In this document: positions 7,189-13,714 of the stretch, in pieces
Layout: the number at the start of each line of letters is the position of its first letter
Position numbering within the stretch: position 1 is the stretch's first letter
NCBI GenBank assembly: GCA_964571275.1
Contig: CAZNCQ010000124.1
Span: 1 to 19,852, forward strand
Direction of reading: 5' to 3'
DNA length: 19,852 bases
From: DASRQZ01 sp964571275
GTDB lineage: Bacteria > Myxococcota_A > Polyangia > Fen-1088
Program-made: the position numbers and the translations under genes
The notes under the pieces: model-generated
Told to the model about the DNA's origin: nothing
The model's database searches: none
The model's input: only the letters and a program-made list of their open reading frames with translations

Positions 7189-8289
7189 ATGCAGAAACGC
7201 GGGATGTGGGCCGCCGGCCTGGCCGGCGTGATGATCACCGGGATGGGCGAGGGACGCGCGGCGCGCGCGGCGGAGGATCCGCTGCTGGTCGTGGTCGAGG
7301 CGCAACCGGGCCTGGGCGTCGACGCGGCCGACGTGCGCCGGCGCATCGCCGGCGAGCTGCACCAGGCGGTTGTGTCGCCGAGCGATCCGGCCGCGCCGCG
7401 CGCTTCGCAGGTTCTGATCGTCTCGCTCGACGAGGCCGACATCCGGATCTCGATGCGCTCCGGAGCGTCGGCCCACGTCTCCCGCACGATCCCGGACGTG
7501 GCCGAGCGAGCCGCGCGGCTGCGCGCCGTCGCCTGGCTGGCCGGCAACCTGGCGCGCGACCAGGTCGGGCCGTTGTTGCCGAAGCTGGCGCTCGCGGCCG
7601 CGCCGGAACCGGCCAAGGCGGCCCCGACGGCAGCGGCGCAGGCTCCGGCAACGACCACGCCGGCGATCGTTGAACCGCCGCCGGTTGGCCCGGCTCCGTG
7701 GCCATCGACGGACGCCGCGGTCTCGGCGCGCGCCAGTGCAAGCAGCGCCGATGCAAATACAAACGCCCGGTGGATGATCACGGCCACAGGCGGCGTCACT
7801 TTCACGGCTTCGTGCCTGCAGATTGACCCATCGATAAACGTGACTTGCGGCGGAGTGCCGAACGTGTCCAGGGGATTTGGTTATCAATTCGAGGTGCAGC
7901 ACCAGAGCCCGGGCGACGACATGATTCTCGGTGGCGCACTCGACGCAGGCCCCGACCCTCATGTGGTCGGAATCGCCGCGTTCATCGGCACACGCCGGTC
8001 CTCGAAACATTGGTACCTGGAAGCCACCTTGGGCGCAGGGATCGAGGATGAGCGGCTTCCCGTCGGGAACTACACTATCACCAATTCATCGCAGAATGGC
8101 ACGTCCAGCGAGACCACCTTCAGCACGGGAAATCAACCTGCGCTCTACGCACGGGCGATTGGATCGATCGGCGTTCCGATCAACTCGACCTTCGATTTTG
8201 TGGCCCGGCTGGGCCTGCATCTGGCGTCGAGCGGTCTCAACACCGACTTCATGGTCGCAACCGCGGGACTGCGCGTGAAGCTGCCGTGA
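7189..8289 (+). CDS. Exported two-part protein of unknown function
   Basis: I do not recognise a named family. From the ATG at 7189 the protein has 366 residues; an in-frame TTG at 7171 is an alternative start, and neither has a clear ribosome binding site. The signal peptide runs MQKRGMWAAGLAGVMITGM to ARAA. Residues of about 30-140 form an alpha/beta domain (LLVVVEAQPG...VLIVSLDEADIRIS...AARLRAVAWLAGNLA). A Pro/Ala linker follows. The last ~180 residues are beta-rich (TATGGVTFTASC, FGYQFEVQHQ, YLEATLGAGIE, FVARLGLHLASS), possibly a small outer-membrane barrel or soluble sandwich. Base composition drops from about 77% GC in the first part to 53-62% in the second. Its stop overlaps the sigma factor start (GTGA), so it is probably translated with it. 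Confidence 0.7.
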   Translation: MQKRGMWAAGLAGVMITGMGEGRAARAAEDPLLVVVEAQPGLGVDAADVRRRIAGELHQAVVSPSDPAAPRASQVLIVSLDEADIRISMRSGASAHVSRTIPDVAERAARLRAVAWLAGNLARDQVGPLLPKLALAAAPEPAKAAPTAAAQAPATTTPAIVEPPPVGPAPWPSTDAAVSARASASSADANTNARWMITATGGVTFTASCLQIDPSINVTCGGVPNVSRGFGYQFEVQHQSPGDDMILGGALDAGPDPHVVGIAAFIGTRRSSKHWYLEATLGAGIEDERLPVGNYTITNSSQNGTSSETTFSTGNQPALYARAIGSIGVPINSTFDFVARLGLHLASSGLNTDFMVATAGLRVKLP

Positions 8290-8882
8290 ACGTCCGCGCG
8301 TCATCGCGCCTCTCTGGCGTCGAAACGGCGGAGCCAGTCGCCGACGAGGCCGCGATCCTCGACGGTCTGCGCCGCCAGGACCTCGGTGCGGTCGCGCGCG
8401 CGTTCGATCGCTGGCACCACCGCGTGCGGGTGCTCGCGCGGCGGCTGCTCTCCGACGCCGCGGCCGCCGAGGACGTCGTGCAGGACGCGTTCGCCGCGCT
8501 GCCGCGGGCCGCGCGCCACTTTCGTGGCGACGTGAACCTCGAGACGTTCTTGCTCGCGATCGCGGTCAAGCGCGTGCGCCATCACCGGCGCGGAGCCGCG
8601 CGCCGGCAACGCGCGCTGGCGCGGCTGACCCGCCAGGAGCGCGATCCGCCGCCCGACCCCGAGCAGGAGACCTATCGCCGCGAGCTGGGTCTGCGCCTCG
8701 GCGCCGCGCTCGATCGGCTGCCGCTGCCCCAGCGCATCGCCTTCGTGCTGTGCGAGATCGAGGAGCTGACGTCGGCGCAGGCGGCCGCCGTCGCCGGCGT
8801 CCCCGAAGCAACCGTGCGCACGCGCCTGTTCCACGCGCGCCGCCGCCTGCGCGACCTCCTGGATCCGGAGCGCGCCCCATGA
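8286..8882 (+). CDS. ECF-type RNA polymerase sigma factor (sigma-70 family)
   Basis: The protein has 198 residues, the normal size for an extracytoplasmic-function sigma factor, with only regions 2 and 4. Region 2 lies at about 35-100 (AFDRWHHRVRVLARRLL, AAAEDVVQDAFAALPRAA, FLLAIAVKRVRHHRRG). Region 4 lies at about 138-190 (LDRLPLPQRIAFVLCEIEEL, then AAAVAGVPEATVRTRLFHAR), the helix-turn-helix that reads the -35 element. The start is a GTG overlapping the previous stop (GTGA), and its own stop overlaps the next gene (ATGA). It should direct RNA polymerase to a small envelope-related regulon. The order sigma then membrane protein suggests the next gene encodes its anti-sigma factor. The N-terminal 20 residues are a poorly conserved extension. 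Confidence 0.93.
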   Translation: MNVRASSRLSGVETAEPVADEAAILDGLRRQDLGAVARAFDRWHHRVRVLARRLLSDAAAAEDVVQDAFAALPRAARHFRGDVNLETFLLAIAVKRVRHHRRGAARRQRALARLTRQERDPPPDPEQETYRRELGLRLGAALDRLPLPQRIAFVLCEIEELTSAQAAAVAGVPEATVRTRLFHARRRLRDLLDPERAP

Positions 8883-9547
8883 AGCGCGCGGGCGCGATCG
8901 AAACCTACGAGACGATGCGGCGGGCGTTCCGCGACCTGACCGACGTCGAGGCCGACGGTGCGGCGACCCGCGCGCGCGTGCTCGCGGACGCGAGTCGGGA
9001 CGCTGCGCGACGGGATCGGGTGCGCAGCCTCGCCGTGCCGATCGCCGCCACGTTGATCGCGACCGGCGCGGTCTCGGCGGCGCTCGCCGTGGTTCACCAC
9101 TGGCGCGCACCCCAGCCAGCCACGATCGAGTCGACCGCCGATCTCGAGACCCGCGCGAACGCCGGCCATGGGCGTGCGGTGCGAGTCATTCCGTTCGAAA
9201 GACTCGCTGCCGTCGCTGCATTCGCGGAAGCCAGACCGCGGCCCGCAATGCCCATGCTCGACAGCGACGCCGAAGCGCGCGCCTACGCCCGCGCGCACCA
9301 GGCGCACTTCATCGACGACGCGCCCGCGCGCGCTCTCGATGCCTGGGACGCGTACCTGGCCGCCTTCCCGCGCGGCGCCTTCGCGCCCGAGGCCGCCTAC
9401 AACCGCGCGATCTGCCTGGTGCGCCTCGACCGCCGCGCTGAAGCCACCGGCGCTCTCCGTCGCATCGCCGCTGCGCGCCCTGGAAGCTATCGCCGGGAAG
9501 AGGCGCTGCGCCTCCTCGACTGGTTGCGCGATCCGGTCGCACCTTGA
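8879..9547 (+). CDS. Probable anti-sigma membrane protein with periplasmic TPR domain
   Basis: The protein has 222 residues and starts within the ATGA overlap with the sigma gene. Residues 1-48 are charged and helical (TYETMRRAFRDLTDVEADGA...), which would be cytoplasmic and placed to bind the sigma factor. One transmembrane helix lies at about 49-70 (LAVPIAATLIATGAVSAALAV). The outer part ends in TPR-like helices at about 130-215 (ALDAWDAYLAAFPRGAFAPEAAYNRAICLV), similar to the C-terminal repeats of YbgF/BamD-type proteins. No zinc-binding HxxxCxxC anti-sigma motif is present, so this is not a classic ZAS-domain protein. The anti-sigma role is inferred from gene order, coupling and topology only. 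Confidence 0.7.
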   Translation: MKRAGAIETYETMRRAFRDLTDVEADGAATRARVLADASRDAARRDRVRSLAVPIAATLIATGAVSAALAVVHHWRAPQPATIESTADLETRANAGHGRAVRVIPFERLAAVAAFAEARPRPAMPMLDSDAEARAYARAHQAHFIDDAPARALDAWDAYLAAFPRGAFAPEAAYNRAICLVRLDRRAEATGALRRIAAARPGSYRREEALRLLDWLRDPVAP

Positions 9548-9629
9548 GCGAGCGCGCGCGGATCACGGGCTCATCGGCAATGAAGTAGCATGCCTGTGTG
9601 GTGGCGATGCTGTGGGCGTTGGTAGGGTG

Positions 9630-10223
9630 ATGGTGAAGGGCGGGTTTCCATTCACCGCGTTGCTCATGGCGCTCGCGGGCCTTTCGGCGTGCGGCACGGA
9701 CCATTGCGCCGATCACGTCATCGGACAGGCCACCTGCGAAGGCAATCACGTGGTCGGTTGTATGAAGAGAGGGCTGAGCTACAGCTCGTTCGACTCTGAT
9801 TGCGGCGCCCAGATCTGCCTCGATCCTGAACCGGGCGTCGCGTTCTGTGCCCTTCAGTCCGAGCCCGACCCGCGCTGCCCGCCGACGGCGCTTTCCGAAT
9901 CGTTGCAACTCACGTGCAGCGCAGGTCACCTCCTCTATTGCATGGGCAGCTACGCCACCTATGACCTGGATTGTGGCGGCGCCGACCTTTGCTACACGCC
10001 TCCGCCCGGCCCGGCGGGATCGCCGGCAGAACCTCTCACCTGCGTCTTCAGCGCGGCGATCGATCCTCGCTGTGCGGCAGCACCCGTTCCGGCCGGCAGC
10101 ACCGATCCGCGGCAGAAGTCAGTCTGTCTCGCGAACGAGATCATCTTGTGCGTCGACGACCGCGTCTGGGGAACCACCTCCTGCGGCCCGCAAGGCTGCA
10201 CGGCCCAGGACGGATGCTCCTGA
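9630..10223 (+). CDS. Small lipoprotein with three Cys-rich repeats
   Basis: The protein has 197 residues from the ATG at 9630 (GTG at 9627 and 9633 are close alternatives; AGGG lies just upstream). The signal peptide ends in the lipobox LSAC. The mature part repeats one unit three times: CEGNHVVGC...DSDCGAQIC, then CSAGHLLYC...DLDCGGADLC, then CLANEIILC...TTSCGPQGC. The shared pattern is C, seven residues, C, about twelve residues, a D/S-C-G step, then a further Cys. The sequence between units carries DPRC twice. The Cys content suggests a disulfide-rich, compact surface or periplasmic protein. I do not know a named family for it. It is 82 nt behind the anti-sigma-like gene, so it could be read with that operon or separately. 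Confidence 0.75.
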   Translation: MVKGGFPFTALLMALAGLSACGTDHCADHVIGQATCEGNHVVGCMKRGLSYSSFDSDCGAQICLDPEPGVAFCALQSEPDPRCPPTALSESLQLTCSAGHLLYCMGSYATYDLDCGGADLCYTPPPGPAGSPAEPLTCVFSAAIDPRCAAAPVPAGSTDPRQKSVCLANEIILCVDDRVWGTTSCGPQGCTAQDGCS

Positions 10224-10257
10224 CGGCGATGGCGCGCGCGGCGGACCTCAGCCTCTG

Positions 10258-10276
10258 GCCACCCAAACTGGGCGGC
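10258..10276. terminator. Weak hairpin between convergent genes
   Basis: GCC-A-CCCA (10258-10265) pairs with TGGG-C-GGC (10269-10276) across a 3-nt loop with one mismatch. It lies in the 65-nt gap between the Cys-rich lipoprotein (+) and the YARHG protein (-). No U-tract is present. Confidence 0.3.
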
Positions 10277-10288
10277 TAACGCCGGTCA

Positions 10289-11308
10289 TCAGGCACCGTC
10301 GAAGCTCGGCTCGATCAGCCAGTCCTCGTCGCCTAGCGCCCCCCCCGACTCTTCTTCGACGGAACGGATCAACCGAACGTTGCGAACGTCGGTCCGGGAC
10401 AGCAGCTTGTCGGTGTACGCGACATTCTCCTGGTACCACTTCATGCCGCGAAAGTGCTCGCGGATGACCGGCGACTTGAATGGCCGTCCGCGCCGCGCGT
10501 AAATCGTATTGCGCAAGAGACGCAGATCGCGCAACGACAGCGTGCGCAGGTCATCCAGCGCCAGCAGGTGGTCCAGGCTTTGTTCGGCCTTGCCCCACTC
10601 GCCCCCGTCGGTCGCGAAGCCTCCGAGCGCACGGCTGATCAGTCCGAGCTCGATCCGTTCGTCCGGCGTGATGTCACTCTCGGAGAACCTGGGATTGGGG
10701 TGGTACCACTTCTCGTGCTGGAACGCGCAGTCCCAGCTGAGCTCCTCGTCCGCATCGTGCGTGTCGAAGCCGTCATATCCATCCGGCTGGTCACAGGACG
10801 TGGTCTTCTTGCCGTTCTTCCACGTCCACTGGAGCCGATCGTTCCAGACCTTACCGTGGCGCGCATAGATCTGCGCCTGCCGGGAACGCAGCGTGCCCTC
10901 GTTAAACGACGCCTCCAGCGAGCCGATGATGTGCGCGTTCTCGCGATCCGCCTTGTTGATCAGCTTGTAACTGAAGGCAGGATTCGGCTTGAACCACTTC
11001 TGCGCGTGGAAGTAGTCCCGCAGCCATTGCTTGCGAAACCCGTCCCACCCGTAACGCGCGTAGATCGTGTTGCGCAAGATGGCCAGCTCGCGCAGCGTCT
11101 TTCCCTCGAGCACGTCTCCCGTACAGCCAACGTCGATCGCCTTGCGGTCACCGATCTTCGCGATGGAGACCGCGCACGGCAACGCCTCGGCGAAGTACCC
11201 CGGCACCTCCGCCGCCGGCGGCGGCACGTACGGCGCGCCGATCGCAGGCGCCGGCGGCGCCACCACCGAAACCACCATCGCCAGAAGAGACCACCGCGCC
11301 CTCGTCAT
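10289..11308 (-). CDS. Exported protein with three YARHG modules
   Basis: The protein has 339 residues from the ATG at 11308; the frame stays open further upstream, but the signal peptide begins at this Met (MTRARWSLLAMVVSVV, cleavage near PAIGA). Three modules repeat the same two-part signature. The YARHG core appears as YARYG (83-87), YARHG (148-152) and YARRG (270-274). Each is followed by a W-[FY]-x-x-N motif: KWFKPNPAF (104-112), KWYHPNPRF (200-208) and KWYQENVAY (290-298). The first and third cores are preceded by LRNTI. YARHG domains are extracellular bacterial domains of unknown biochemical role, often on lipoproteins; here there is no lipobox, so the product is probably periplasmic or secreted. 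The start lacks a good ribosome binding site. Confidence 0.85.
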   Translation of the reverse strand: MTRARWSLLAMVVSVVAPPAPAIGAPYVPPPAAEVPGYFAEALPCAVSIAKIGDRKAIDVGCTGDVLEGKTLRELAILRNTIYARYGWDGFRKQWLRDYFHAQKWFKPNPAFSYKLINKADRENAHIIGSLEASFNEGTLRSRQAQIYARHGKVWNDRLQWTWKNGKKTTSCDQPDGYDGFDTHDADEELSWDCAFQHEKWYHPNPRFSESDITPDERIELGLISRALGGFATDGGEWGKAEQSLDHLLALDDLRTLSLRDLRLLRNTIYARRGRPFKSPVIREHFRGMKWYQENVAYTDKLLSRTDVRNVRLIRSVEEESGGALGDEDWLIEPSFDGA

Positions 11309-11345
11309 GCGCGCCAATTGTATCGGTTCGCGCCCGCGAGGTGCA

Positions 11346-11393
11346 ATGATGCCCGCTTGTTGCTTCACCCTCTCTTGTTGCTTCACCCTCTGA
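11346..11393 (+). CDS. Possible 15-residue leader peptide upstream of the M15-CapA gene
   Basis: GAGGTG (11338-11343) is followed by ATG at 11346 and a short frame, MMPACCFTLSCCFTL, that stops at 11391-11393. The stop shares one base with the ATG of the next gene (TGATG), the classic arrangement for coupled translation. The frame covers the 18-bp tandem duplication, hence the doubled CCFTL. It has four Cys. It could be a translated leader, or chance, because the same bases may encode the signal peptide of the main gene in another frame if translation there starts at a TTG. Confidence 0.3.
   Translation: MMPACCFTLSCCFTL
11356..11391. repeat. Exact 18-bp tandem duplication
   Basis: CTTGTTGCTTCACCCTCT occurs at 11356-11373 and again, without change, at 11374-11391. 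The unit is six codons long, so gain or loss of one copy keeps any frame. In the frame of the downstream gene it reads LLLHPL twice. Confidence 0.95.
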
Positions 11394-13021
11394 TGATCGC
11401 CGCGTGGGTCGCGACCGCGCCCGTCGGCGCCGCGCCGCCGCCGCCCGAGCCGCTGGCCTGCCTGGCCCGCTATTACGCGATCACACCCGAGCCACACGAC
11501 GGCCACTGGTACGGCCGCCTGCCCGACGGAACGCGCGTGCCCTACGACGACGGGCGGATGAAGACCTTCGACCAGAAGCTCGACGCGCCCGACATCAAAG
11601 ACATGTTCTCGATCCGCTACCGGCGCGGAGCGATCCGCCCGGTCGTCGTTCCCGACGACGACCCGGGACGCATCCGCGTCGAGGAGATGTTCAGCGCCAC
11701 CTACGGCCAGACGCGCGCGGCCGTCGACGTCGTGCCCGTCGATTTCCTGGGACGCACGCTTTCGGTCAACCGCCGGCGCGCGGGCGCGTTTCGCGCGGTC
11801 GCCGCCCGCCTGGAGCAGCTACGCGACGCCGACCCGACCATGGCCGCGTATCTGCGCCGTTTCGCCGGTACGTTCGTCTGGCGCAAGATCGCCGGCACCA
11901 ACCGCCAGAGCGCGCACTCGTACGGCGTGTCGATCGATCTCGACACCAGCGTGTCGGCGTACTGGCGCTGGCAGCGCCCACCCGCGCCGTTGCGCTGGCG
12001 CAATCAGATCCCGCAGGCGATCGTCGACGCGTTCGAGGCCGAAGGCTTCGTCTGGGGCGGGCGCTGGTTTCACTACGACACCATGCACTTCGAGTACCGG
12101 CCCGAGCTGCTCGATCCGGGCTGCTACCCGCCGGGCCGGATCGCGGTCGCGGCCGGCGGCGACCTGCAGCTCGGCGAGAGCAGCACGGCCGCGCAGCTCG
12201 ACGGCGTCGCGGCGCTGCTCGACGGCGACGTCCGCTTCGGCAATCTCGAGGGACCGCTCACCGAGCGCGGCAAGCCGTCCGGCCTCGACGCCGCCGGCCG
12301 CCCGTCGAGCACGAACGGACCGATCCGATTCGCAGCACCGCCCGCCACGGCCACCTGGCTGCGCCAGCGGCTGGACGTCGTCTCGCTCGCCAACAACCAC
12401 GCGCTGGATCAGGGTGAGGCCGGCCGCGCCGACACCGAGCGCGCGCTGCAGTCGGCGGGCGTGGCCGCGGCGTTCCCGGGACACGACGGCGCGCTGGCGA
12501 AACCTGGCGTGCGCGTGCAGGTGCTGGCGCGGGATCTCGGCCCGGGGATGGCGCCCGCCGACGAGGAAGCGCTCGCCGCGGCGGTCACCGCGGCGCGGCG
12601 GGGCGGCGCCGCGGTGCTGGTATCGCTGCACTTCGGCCGCGAGGGCGTGCAGCTGCCGTCGCCGGCCGAGCGGCGGCTGGCCGAGCATCTGATCGACGCC
12701 GGCGCGTCGGCGGTGCTGGGCCACGGCCCCCATGTCGTGCGCGGCGTCGAGCGCCACGGCCGCGGCGTGATCGCCTACTCGCTCGGCAACCTGGCGTTCG
12801 CCTGCCGCTGCACCGACGAGAAGGATGCGCTGGTGCTGCGGTTCACGGTCGGCGCCGACGGCGGCGTCGACGACGTGGTGGCGCTGCCAATCGCCGCCGG
12901 CCTCGCGGGCGCGCCGCCCCGCGCCGCCGGCGACACCGAGCTGGCGAAGCTGATCGCCGATCTCAGCCGCGATCTCGGCAGCGACGCGCGCGTCGACGGA
13001 ACGGTGGTCCGCATCCGCTGA
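11393..13021 (+). CDS. M15-family peptidase fused to CapA-type metallophosphatase
   Basis: The protein has 542 residues from the ATG at 11393; in-frame TTG codons at 11357-11378 would add up to 12 residues and give a longer hydrophobic signal peptide. Residues of about 60-245 are an M15 D,D-/L,D-carboxypeptidase-like domain: SAHSYGVSIDLD carries the zinc ligands His 175 and Asp 182, and MHFE carries His 232 and Glu 234. Residues of about 250-500 are a CapA/PGA_cap domain of the calcineurin-like phosphatase fold: GGDLQLGE (Asp 257), NLEGPLT (284-290), LANNHALD (His 336), SLHFGRE (His 413), GHGPHVV (His 444, His 447) and YSLGNLAF. M15 enzymes trim peptidoglycan stem peptides; CapA proteins act in poly-gamma-glutamate capsule synthesis or related envelope chemistry. 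The join is in one frame with no stop or slippage run, so it is a true fusion. It stands alone and diverges from the YARHG gene. Confidence 0.88.
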   Translation: MIAAWVATAPVGAAPPPPEPLACLARYYAITPEPHDGHWYGRLPDGTRVPYDDGRMKTFDQKLDAPDIKDMFSIRYRRGAIRPVVVPDDDPGRIRVEEMFSATYGQTRAAVDVVPVDFLGRTLSVNRRRAGAFRAVAARLEQLRDADPTMAAYLRRFAGTFVWRKIAGTNRQSAHSYGVSIDLDTSVSAYWRWQRPPAPLRWRNQIPQAIVDAFEAEGFVWGGRWFHYDTMHFEYRPELLDPGCYPPGRIAVAAGGDLQLGESSTAAQLDGVAALLDGDVRFGNLEGPLTERGKPSGLDAAGRPSSTNGPIRFAAPPATATWLRQRLDVVSLANNHALDQGEAGRADTERALQSAGVAAAFPGHDGALAKPGVRVQVLARDLGPGMAPADEEALAAAVTAARRGGAAVLVSLHFGREGVQLPSPAERRLAEHLIDAGASAVLGHGPHVVRGVERHGRGVIAYSLGNLAFACRCTDEKDALVLRFTVGADGGVDDVVALPIAAGLAGAPPRAAGDTELAKLIADLSRDLGSDARVDGTVVRIR

Positions 13022-13027
13022 CGCCCG

Positions 13028-13064
13028 CGGGCCGCACCCTTCACCAAGACCCGTTTGCGGCCCG
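13028..13064 (+). terminator. Hairpin behind the M15-CapA gene
   Basis: CGGGCCGCA (13028-13036) pairs perfectly with TGCGGCCCG (13056-13064) across a 19-nt loop, starting 7 nt after the stop. No U-tract follows, and the loop is long for an intrinsic terminator. Confidence 0.45.
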
Positions 13065-13119
13065 ATCCCGAGCCACGGACGAGCCTCGGGCCCCCCGGCC
13101 CGCGAGCCTGAAATCGACC

Positions 13120-13128
13120 TGCTAAAAT
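13120..13128 (+). promoter_or_regulatory. Candidate extended -10 promoter giving a leaderless DUF1232 mRNA
   Basis: TGCTAAAAT fits the extended -10 form TGnTATAAT with one mismatch in the hexamer. Transcription would start about 7 nt downstream, at or next to the ATG at 13135. No Shine-Dalgarno precedes that ATG, which agrees with leaderless translation. No good -35 is seen, as is common for extended -10 promoters. Confidence 0.45.
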
Positions 13129-13134
13129 CGGCTC

Positions 13135-13578
13135 ATGAAAATGCACTGGCAGACGTGGTTTCGCCGCGAAAAGAAAAAGGCCGATCGATTGGTGGAAAAT
13201 CCGCTGGCCGTGCTGCGCGCGGCCGAGCGCGCGAGCGAGCGTGCGCGCAAGGCCCGCGGCCCGCTGGCACGGATCTGGGATGATTTGCAGACCGCGCTGC
13301 GGCTGGCGCGCGCCTGGAGCCGCCGCGACTATCGCGACGTCACGCGCGGCACGATCGTCCTGGTGGTGGCCGGCCTGCTGTATCTGCTGAGCCCGATCGA
13401 CGCCATCCTCGACGCGATCCCAGTACTGGGATTCCTGGACGATGCGCTGGTGCTCGGCTGGGTCTTCGGTCAGGTCCGGTCCGAGCTGGAGGCGTTTCGC
13501 GAGTGGGAAAACCAGCGCCAGTTGCCGGCCAGCGAACCGATGGCATCGGGCGGTGCGTTGCCGGCGCCGACGGCGTGA
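13135..13578 (+). CDS. DUF1232 (YkvA-family) membrane-associated protein
   Basis: The protein has 147 residues. A basic, helical N-terminal half (WFRREKKKADRLVENP, ERASERARKARGP, RLARAWSRRDYRD) precedes a hydrophobic hairpin at about 73-112. That segment contains the DUF1232 signature LLYLLSPIDAILDAIPVLGF followed by LDDALVLGWVF. Small proteins with this domain are widespread in bacteria, and the family includes YkvA; their function is not settled, and membrane association is assumed from hydrophobicity. The C-terminal ~25 residues are a low-complexity tail. The ATG lacks a ribosome binding site and seems to be read from a leaderless message. The gene stands alone, bounded by hairpins on both sides. 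Confidence 0.88.
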   Translation: MKMHWQTWFRREKKKADRLVENPLAVLRAAERASERARKARGPLARIWDDLQTALRLARAWSRRDYRDVTRGTIVLVVAGLLYLLSPIDAILDAIPVLGFLDDALVLGWVFGQVRSELEAFREWENQRQLPASEPMASGGALPAPTA

Positions 13579-13602
13579 TTGGTTTTTGCCTCTATTTCGA
13601 CT

Positions 13603-13621
13603 CGCGTCCCCGCGGGACGCG
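13603..13621 (+). terminator. Tight hairpin behind the DUF1232 gene
   Basis: CGCGTCCC (13603-13610) and GGGACGCG (13614-13621) form a perfect 8-bp stem with a 3-nt loop, 25 nt after the stop. A T-run (TTTTT, 13583-13587) lies before rather than after it, so it lacks the usual U-tail. Confidence 0.55.
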
Positions 13622-13664
13622 CCCCGGATCACTGCGTCTGGTTCGGGGGTGAAAGCACCGTTGG

Positions 13665-13677
13665 CCTGATAATCAGG
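13665..13677. promoter_or_regulatory. 13-nt perfect palindrome upstream of the 13715 gene
   Basis: CCTGAT-A-ATCAGG is a perfect inverted repeat 38 nt before the ATG at 13715, in the only likely promoter region for that gene. It could be an operator half-site pair for a dimeric regulator. It also contains GATAAT, a -10-like hexamer, with no matching -35. Confidence 0.3.
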
Positions 13678-13714
13678 TGGGTCTGGCCGCCGACTTCGGG
13701 TAAGAATTCTGCCG

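Noticed and set aside
9168..9629. Upstream extension of the Cys-rich lipoprotein frame into the anti-sigma gene
   Set aside because: The extension overlaps the anti-sigma gene in another frame, and the lipoprotein signal peptide clearly begins at about 9630.
10454..11356. Upstream extension of the M15-CapA frame across the YARHG gene
   Set aside because: It is antisense to the YARHG protein and Arg/Val-rich. The exported protein must begin near 11357-11393.
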